57,024 nucleotides of DNA from Pseudomonas sp. UBA4194. GTDB taxonomy: Bacteria > Pseudomonadota > Gammaproteobacteria > Pseudomonadales > Pseudomonadaceae. The translations under genes were made by a program, and so were the position numbers. The stretch covers positions 525 to 57,548 of the forward strand of contig NZ_DFUE01000003.1 of assembly GCF_002379585.1 (NCBI RefSeq). Direction: 5' to 3'. Positions within the stretch are counted from its first letter, which is position 1, and the number at the start of each line of letters is the position of its first letter. Positions 51,786 to 57,024 of the stretch are shown piece after piece. The notes beneath the pieces are model-generated. The model did no database searches. It worked only from the letters and a program-made list of their open reading frames with translations, and was not told the DNA's origin.

Positions 51786-53071
51786 TGGAAGTCTCCCGCC
51801 AGACGGACCAAGGCCTTGGCAAAGAAATCCACGCTGCCGAAATTGCCCGATTTGAGCGTCAGCGCCAGCGCCGTATTGCCACCAAAAGCAACCGTGGCCG
51901 GCACGCCAGGATCGATCTGGCGACCGATGCGCAACCCTTTGACCTGCAGCGCCTGCACCACCGACCCAGACGTTTCCCCGCCCGCAATCACGAAGCGGCG
52001 CCAGCCTTTGCCTTGCAGTTGCGCGGCGACCTCGCCCAATACCCCTTCGATCATGGCCCCAGCCTGCTCGGCACCCAATTCACGCTGAACGGCGGCCACC
52101 TGGTCCGGGCTGCTAGTGGCATACACCAGCACCGGTTCGTCACGCTCGGCGAAAGCCACGGCCTGTGCCGCCACCGGCTCGCCACGGGCGATTGCCAGTG
52201 GATCGACGCGAAACGCCGGGCGACCCGCCTCCAGCCATGCAGCCACTTGACCATTGGTGGCCTTCGAGGTGCTGCCCGCCAGCACCACGGCACGGCCGTC
52301 GATGACCGGCATTGCCGACGCATCGCCGTCACGCAGCAGGCCCTTCCGACGAAAATTCTCCGGCAGGCCCTGGGCAACACCCGAACCGCCGGTGATCAAC
52401 GTCAGGTCAGCGCAGGCGCGGCCCAGCGTTTGTAGATCGCCATCGCTCAAGGCGTCGGCGATGGCCACGCTGACGCCTTCTGCGCGCAGCGCCTGAAAAC
52501 GGGCTGCCACGGCGTCGGCACCTTGCGCGACGACGTCGTAGCGCACCAGGCCCACTGCGGCCGTGGTTTGCGCGTCCAGTACACGCACCAGATTGGCATC
52601 GGTCATGGGCGTGAGAGGGTGATGCTGCATGCCGCATTCGCTGAGCAGGCTGTCCTGGACGAACAGATGGCCGTGGAACAGCGTGCGCCCGGTTTCCGGA
52701 AACGCCGGGCAGGCGATGGTGAAATCAGTGCCCAGCGCCTGCATCAGCGCCTCGGTCACCGGGCCGATATTGCCCGTCGCCGTCGAATCGAACGTCGAGC
52801 AGTACTTGAAGAAGAACTGCTGGCAGCCACGCTGACGCAACCACTCCAACGCCTGCAGCGACTCGGCCACGGCCTCGGTGGCCGGCGTGGTGCGCGACTT
52901 CAGAGCGATGACGATGGCGTCTGCTTCGCTGAACTCGGCCAGGTCTCTGTCCGGTACGCCAATCGATTGCACGGTGCGCATGCCGCCCCGCACCAGAATG
53001 TTGGCAAGATCGGTCGCGCCGGTGAAATCGTCGGCAATGCAGCCGAGCAAGGGGCGATTGGCAGTGGTCAT
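51782..53071 (-). CDS. otnK: Four-carbon acid sugar kinase of the DUF1537 family (OtnK)
   Basis: A 429-residue protein: N-terminal CIADDFTGATDLANILVRGGMRTVQ (substrate-binding domain), ALKSRTTP, FFKYCSTFDSTATGNIGPVTEAL, and the C-terminal nucleotide-binding part with RRFVIAGGETSGSVVQALQVKGLRIG, PGVPATVAFGGNTALALTLKSGNFGS. These match OtnK-type 3-oxo-tetronate 4-kinases. The start ATG at 53071 has AGGAGA upstream. Divergent from a dehydrogenase gene across a region with a 32-base inverted repeat. The exact stereo-isomer used cannot be told. Confidence 0.9.
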   Translation of the reverse strand: MTTANRPLLGCIADDFTGATDLANILVRGGMRTVQSIGVPDRDLAEFSEADAIVIALKSRTTPATEAVAESLQALEWLRQRGCQQFFFKYCSTFDSTATGNIGPVTEALMQALGTDFTIACPAFPETGRTLFHGHLFVQDSLLSECGMQHHPLTPMTDANLVRVLDAQTTAAVGLVRYDVVAQGADAVAARFQALRAEGVSVAIADALSDGDLQTLGRACADLTLITGGSGVAQGLPENFRRKGLLRDGDASAMPVIDGRAVVLAGSTSKATNGQVAAWLEAGRPAFRVDPLAIARGEPVAAQAVAFAERDEPVLVYATSSPDQVAAVQRELGAEQAGAMIEGVLGEVAAQLQGKGWRRFVIAGGETSGSVVQALQVKGLRIGRQIDPGVPATVAFGGNTALALTLKSGNFGSVDFFAKALVRLAGDFQ

Positions 53072-53122
53072 GGGGGCGGTCTCCTGCACAGGTCACCGTG
53101 AGTGCCACGGTGCATGTTAATT

Positions 53123-53154
53123 ATTGGTTCATCTGATCGTTCGGATGGCCCAAT
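53123..53154. promoter_or_regulatory. 32-base imperfect palindrome in the otnK/dehydrogenase divergent promoter
   Basis: Outer arms ATTGG / CCAAT and inner arms CATC-x-GA-x-CG / CG-x-TC-x-GATG give 24 of 32 symmetric positions. It sits between the divergent units of the acid-sugar cluster and is the best candidate operator for the DeoR regulator at 56154. Confidence 0.62.
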
Positions 53155-53208
53155 ACTACAATCGAAATAGGCAACAGTGTTAATCCCTGTGAAATAAATT
53201 GACCTATA

Positions 53209-53221
53209 TGTGAATTTCACA
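53209..53221. promoter_or_regulatory. Short dyad TGTGA-ATT-TCACA
   Basis: A perfect short palindrome 92 bases before the dehydrogenase start. The half-sites resemble CRP/FNR or DeoR-type sites, but the 3-base spacer is too short for CRP. It may be a second operator in the acid-sugar cluster. Confidence 0.4.
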
Positions 53222-53312
53222 CTATCGTGCTGGCACTCGGGAGCTACGAATCCATAACAAATATTGTTCATCCGGTGGTCGCTGCCGATCTTCCCTTCAC
53301 CGAGGACGAACC

Positions 53313-54686
53313 ATGAATTTCGAATTGCTGTTCGCTGCACACGCCGACCAGGCTGTACGTTACGCACTCACCGGCGCCAAAGGTGGTTTCTCGCGCACCC
53401 TGCTGGCGCAGACCCGGCTGATGCCCAACCTGGTGCCGGCAGCCCTGTGCGACCTGGACGTTCCCGGCCTGCAGGCCCTCTGCCTGGAACTGGGCTTTCC
53501 CGCCCAACAGCTGCATGTGTGCAACGATGCCGCCGCTGTAGCCAGCGCGCCCGCCGATGCCATTGTACTGGTTGCCGATGTTGCGCTGCTGCAAGCTGCC
53601 CGCTACGACATCCTGGTAGAAGCCACCGGCAACCCCGCCATCGGCTATCAGGTCGCCCGCCGAGCCATCGAAGATGGTCGCCACGTGGCCATGGTCAGCA
53701 AGGAAGTCGATTCGGTCGTCGGTATCGCCCTCTCCCGCCTGGCCGCCAAGCACGACGTGGTGTACACCACGGCCGATGGCGATCAGCCGGCCAACCTGAT
53801 CGGCTGGGTCAGCTGGGCCCGTGTGCTCAAGCTGGATATCGTCGCTGCGGGCAAATCCAGCGAATACGATCTGGTGTTCAACCCCGAAGACGGCAGCATC
53901 ACCCAACTGGACACCACCATAAGCGCGCCAGCCATGAGCGAGCTGTTGCGCCTGGGCGACGACATTCCCGCCACCCTGGCCGCCCGCCGCGCTGCCCTCA
54001 ATGGCTTGAAGACGTCCGCCACCGCCGACTACTGTGAAATGTCGGTGGTCGCTACCAATACCGGCCTGGTGCCCGACGTCGAACTGCTGCATTACCCGAT
54101 TGCCCGCACCAGCGAGCTCGCCGACATCTACGCGCTGCGTGAGGACGGTGGCATATTGGGCCGCAGTGGTGTGATCGAAGTGTTCAACGTGCTGCGCCTG
54201 CCAGACGAAGCGAGCTTCGCCGGCGGTGTGTTCGTGATCATCCGCACCCACGACAAGCCGACCTGGGAACTGCTGGCGCAAAAGGGCCACGTGGTCAGCC
54301 GCAATGGACGCTACGCCTGCCTGTACCTGCCGTATCACTTCATGGGCGTGGAAACCCCCATCAGCCTGCTCAACGCGGTACTGCACAAACGTGCATCCGG
54401 CACCGACAAGCCGAGCCAGTCGACCATTCTTGCCGGCCGGGCCACGGTGGACATCGCCGCAGGCACCGTGCTGAACATGGGTGGACATCACCATGACGTC
54501 ACTGGCGTCCAAGCGGTATTGCTGGGTCGCCCAGACGCACCCAACGACATCGCCCCACTGTACCTGACCGCCCACGCCACCGCTGCGCGGGACATCAAGG
54601 CGGGCGAGCTGTTGCTGATGGCCGACATCGAACACTACAACGCCGAGCTGCACAGCGCCTGGCAGTCCGGCCTGCAGTCGGCCTGA
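53313..54686 (+). CDS. NAD(P)-binding homoserine-dehydrogenase-like oxidoreductase with SAF domain (COG4091 type)
   Basis: A 457-residue protein. The N-terminal NAD-binding domain (about 15-130: VRYALTGAKGGFSRTLLAQTRLMP, a variant of G-x-x-G-x-x-G; DILVEATGNPAIGYQVARRAIEDGRHVAMVSKEVDSVVG) is followed by a catalytic domain (LPYHFMGVETPISLLNAVL) and a C-terminal SAF-like domain (about 370-430, GRATVDIAAGTVLNMGG; AARDIKAGELL). Such proteins are found in DUF1537 sugar-acid clusters, where they are thought to act on the sugar-acid substrate. It probably carries out the oxidation that feeds OtnK here. The precise substrate is not known to me. Confidence 0.78.
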   Translation: MNFELLFAAHADQAVRYALTGAKGGFSRTLLAQTRLMPNLVPAALCDLDVPGLQALCLELGFPAQQLHVCNDAAAVASAPADAIVLVADVALLQAARYDILVEATGNPAIGYQVARRAIEDGRHVAMVSKEVDSVVGIALSRLAAKHDVVYTTADGDQPANLIGWVSWARVLKLDIVAAGKSSEYDLVFNPEDGSITQLDTTISAPAMSELLRLGDDIPATLAARRAALNGLKTSATADYCEMSVVATNTGLVPDVELLHYPIARTSELADIYALREDGGILGRSGVIEVFNVLRLPDEASFAGGVFVIIRTHDKPTWELLAQKGHVVSRNGRYACLYLPYHFMGVETPISLLNAVLHKRASGTDKPSQSTILAGRATVDIAAGTVLNMGGHHHDVTGVQAVLLGRPDAPNDIAPLYLTAHATAARDIKAGELLLMADIEHYNAELHSAWQSGLQSA

Positions 54687-54761
54687 CCGCATACCCGGCC
54701 TTGAGCCGATACCGGTGCCCATGACGGGCACCGACGTCCACTTCACAGGTTCCATAAAAAC

Positions 54762-56111
54762 ATGAATAGCGAACTGCTGATTTTCGCGATGGCTGCCGGT
54801 GCCATCGTGGTGCTGATTCTGCTCATCACCAAGCTCAAGCTCAACCCGTTCCTGGCGTTGACCCTCACCGCCATCGGCCTTGGCCTGCTCAGCGGTGCAG
54901 GCGCTGGCGAGACCATCGACAGCTTCGCCAAGGGCTTCGGCTCAGCATTGGCCAAGACCGGGCCGGTGATAGGCCTGGGCACGTTGCTGGGGGGTATTCT
55001 GCTGGGTTCTGGCGGTGCCGACCGCATTGCCAATGCCTTCATCGGCCAGCGCCCGGTACAGTACGCGCCCTGGGCGATCTGCGCCGCCGCGCTGTTGATC
55101 GGTATGCCGCACCTGTTCGATGTCAGCTTCATCATGCTGGCACCGCTGGTGTACACGGTGGCCAAGCGCACCAATAGCCATCTGCTGTATATCGGCCTGC
55201 CCCTGGCGGCCGGCCTGTATGTCTCTCATGGCCTGCTGCCGCCGCACCCGGCGCCGACCCTGGCTGTCGCCGCGTTCCATGCCAACACCGGCCTGACGAT
55301 TTTCTACGGCCTGTTGATCGCCGTACCCACTGCGATCATCTGCGGCCCGATCTTCACGCGCTTCATCAGCCCCTGGTTCGGCCCCGCACCCGACCTCACC
55401 GCAGGCCCTGTAGGCGCCCGTGAAGTCAGCCCGGACCAACACCAGGTGTCGTTGCTGTCGTCGATCATCGCGGTCCTGCTGCCACCGGGGCTGATGCTGA
55501 TCGGCACCTTGGGCATCGCTTTCAGCGCCAAAGGGTCGCTGGCCTACGCGGTGTTCAATGCCCTTAACAATCCGATCCTGTCGCTGTTGATTGCGGTCAT
55601 CTTCGCTTTCTTCGCCCTGGGTCTGCGTGCCGGCTTCAACCTGGGCCAGGTGCAGAAGATGGCCAGCCAGGGGCTCGCGCCGCTGGGGGCGATCGTGATG
55701 ATTCTGGGCGCCGGGGGTGGTTTCAAGGAGATGCTCACCACCATTCACCTTGATGCGTTGATCACCCACCACGCCTCTGGTTGGGCCGTGAATCCGCTGA
55801 TCCTGAGCTGGGGTATCGCTGCACTGCTGCGCATCTGCGTGGGCTCGGCAACGGTAGCTACCGTGGCTGCAACCGGCATCGTCGCGCCGTTGGCGCTGGC
55901 CTATCCGGGCTTGTCGCCGGAGCTTCTGGTACTGGCCACCGCGTCGGGTGCCGTGATGCTGTCCCACGTCAACGACTCGGGTTTCTGGCTGTTCAAGGAG
56001 TACTTCCAGCTCACCGTGGCCCAGACGTTCCGCACCTGGACGCTGATGCTATGCCTGCAATCGATCATCGGCTTGCTCGGCGTTCTATTGATCGAAGCGG
56101 TGATTCGCTAA
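54762..56111 (+). CDS. GntP family gluconate/sugar-acid permease
   Basis: A 449-residue membrane protein with about 12 helices of the GntP/IdnT type: LITKLKLNPFLALTLTAIGLGLLSG, GTLLGGILLGSGGADRIANAFIG, GLYVSHGLLPPHPAPT (family signature) and VMLSHVNDSGFWLFKEYFQLTVAQTFRTWT. A proton symporter for gluconate-like acids; with the adjacent genes it should take up a four-carbon acid sugar such as a threonate. It has 75 bases between it and the dehydrogenase gene and is cotranscribed. Confidence 0.93.
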   Translation: MNSELLIFAMAAGAIVVLILLITKLKLNPFLALTLTAIGLGLLSGAGAGETIDSFAKGFGSALAKTGPVIGLGTLLGGILLGSGGADRIANAFIGQRPVQYAPWAICAAALLIGMPHLFDVSFIMLAPLVYTVAKRTNSHLLYIGLPLAAGLYVSHGLLPPHPAPTLAVAAFHANTGLTIFYGLLIAVPTAIICGPIFTRFISPWFGPAPDLTAGPVGAREVSPDQHQVSLLSSIIAVLLPPGLMLIGTLGIAFSAKGSLAYAVFNALNNPILSLLIAVIFAFFALGLRAGFNLGQVQKMASQGLAPLGAIVMILGAGGGFKEMLTTIHLDALITHHASGWAVNPLILSWGIAALLRICVGSATVATVAATGIVAPLALAYPGLSPELLVLATASGAVMLSHVNDSGFWLFKEYFQLTVAQTFRTWTLMLCLQSIIGLLGVLLIEAVIR

Positions 56112-56153
56112 TATGGCCGCCTGATCACCTGCCCTGCACGCTACGGAGCCTGA

Positions 56154-56957
56154 ATGCCCACCGACGAGGACCTCGCCTTCACCGGCGCCGCACCGATGAT
56201 CCCGGACCAGCGCCGGGAACAGATCCTGCGCCAGTTGCGCAAGCACCAGGTGCTCAGCGTGCACCAGTTGACCGAGATGTTCGACTGCTCGCACATGACC
56301 GTGCGCCGCGACATCAGCGTGCTGGAACAGGAAGGCCGGGCCTACTCGGTGCCCGGTGGGGTACGCATCGCCAGCCAGTTGCACAGCGAGCCCAGCCATC
56401 AGTCCAAAGCGGTAGCCGAGCAGCCGCAGAAGCAGGCCATGGCGCGCCTCGCTGCAGACTTGCTGCGCGATGACATGACGGTGTATCTGGACGCCGGCAC
56501 CAGCACCCTGGAGATCGTGCCGCATATCGTTGCGCTGTCGGGCATGACGGTGGTCACCAATGACTTCGGTATCGTGCATGCACTGGCCGAGGCGGTGCAT
56601 GTGGATGTGATCCACACCGGCGGCCTGCTCGACCACCCCAACCGCTCCTGCGTGGGCGGCCTGGCGGTAGCTACCCTGCGCCAGCTGGCCACCGATATCG
56701 CCTTCATGTCTACCAGCTCCTGGGACTTGCAACGAGGCATTACCACGCCCTCGGCGCTCAAGGTGGAGGTCAAGCAGGTGGCGATGCAGTCGGCGTCGCA
56801 GCGGGTGCTGATCACCAGCAGCTCCAAGTACGGCACGTTCGGGATGTACAGGATCGCAGGGCTGGAGCAGTTCGATGTGATCATTAGCGACGGTGAATTG
56901 ACTGAAACGGCGGCGGAGGCGATTCGCAAGGTGGGGGTGGAGGTTTTGCTGGCCTAG
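56154..56957 (+). CDS. DeoR/GlpR family transcriptional regulator
   Basis: A 267-residue repressor: N-terminal DeoR winged helix (about 15-72, RREQILRQLRKHQVLSVHQLTEMFDCSHMTVRRDISVLEQEGRAYSVPGGV) and a C-terminal sugar-phosphate isomerase-like sensor domain (about 90-255; YLDAGTSTLEIVPHI, VVTNDFGIVHAL, TGGLLDHPNRSCVGGLA, SSKYGTFGM). It is the last gene of the acid-sugar operon and probably represses it until a phosphorylated intermediate binds. A second Met at 56196 is an alternative start. Confidence 0.92.
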   Translation: MPTDEDLAFTGAAPMIPDQRREQILRQLRKHQVLSVHQLTEMFDCSHMTVRRDISVLEQEGRAYSVPGGVRIASQLHSEPSHQSKAVAEQPQKQAMARLAADLLRDDMTVYLDAGTSTLEIVPHIVALSGMTVVTNDFGIVHALAEAVHVDVIHTGGLLDHPNRSCVGGLAVATLRQLATDIAFMSTSSWDLQRGITTPSALKVEVKQVAMQSASQRVLITSSSKYGTFGMYRIAGLEQFDVIISDGELTETAAEAIRKVGVEVLLA

Positions 56958-57000
56958 GGATTGGTGGGTTGGGGTCGATTGGGTTGAGATCGGTGGTGGA

Positions 57001-57024
57001 TGGTCCCCTCACCCCAAATCCACC
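57001..57024. repeat. Family B repeat, cut by the window end
   Basis: The first bases of a further copy (TGGTCCCCTCACCCC), after a G/T-rich stretch, end at the window border. Confidence 0.75.

Overview
The window is GC-rich chromosomal DNA of a gamma-proteobacterium that looks like a Pseudomonas of the P. putida/P. fluorescens type. The grounds are the close-packed genes, the Vfr-type regulator, the nfuA / acyltransferase / cti / metH neighbourhood, the aerobic Pseudomonas cobalamin genes (cbtB, cbtA, cobE, cobM) behind a cobalamin riboswitch, and several families of REP palindromes in the gene gaps. The species call is inference from gene content and order; no rRNA or other marker lies in the window.

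Layout. 0-5.2 kb: an Lrp regulator, a NifS-like cysteine desulfurase, a sulfonate-type binding protein, a secreted esterase, a low-complexity secreted protein and a LysR regulator. 5.2-5.7 kb is a comparatively AT-rich gap. 5.7-22.6 kb: a complete non-flagellar type III secretion (T3SS) apparatus of the rhizobial (Rhc) type. Read leftward on the minus strand it runs sctC1, 69-aa gene, sctI, sctJ, sctK, sctL, sctN, sctO, sctQ, sctR, sctS, sctT, sctU, then a 55-aa gene, then sctD, an sctX-like gene, an sctY-like gene, sctV, sctC2 and a lipoprotein gene. It is flanked on the left by a Vfr-like regulator whose ligand and DNA-contact residues differ from Vfr/CRP, and on the right by a TadD-like TPR lipoprotein. 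22.6-35.6 kb: housekeeping and metabolic genes (aroQ, poxB, ddl, mntH, copCD, a Mop protein, folD with a GlxA-type regulator, an MscS channel) and the eroded remains of a liu (leucine/isovalerate) operon that keep their LiuR-type operator. 35.6-42.1 kb: a Kef-type antiporter, the riboswitch with cbtB-cbtA-cobE-cobM, a second GlxA-type regulator and a striking 150-bp tandem REP array. 42.1-51.1 kb: nfuA, acyltransferase, cti, metH and a partial tandem duplication downstream of metH. 51.1-57.0 kb: an acid-sugar (3-oxo-tetronate) catabolic cluster with otnC, otnK, a dehydrogenase, a GntP permease and a DeoR regulator around an inverted-repeat operator.

The most interesting system is the T3SS. 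Its outer-membrane part looks borrowed from Tad pili: a CpaC-like secretin, a CpaD-like lipoprotein overlapping the secretin gene, and a TadD-like lipoprotein at the far end of the cluster. Its switch protein SctU carries G-E-A-G where the family has the self-cleaving N-P-T-H motif, and I see no ruler (SctP), gatekeeper (SctW), translocator, chaperone or effector gene in the window. Two tiny genes with strong ribosome binding sites are candidates for the needle subunit. Together these suggest a T3SS with non-standard substrate switching and a hybrid outer-membrane pore, possibly with effectors elsewhere in the genome.
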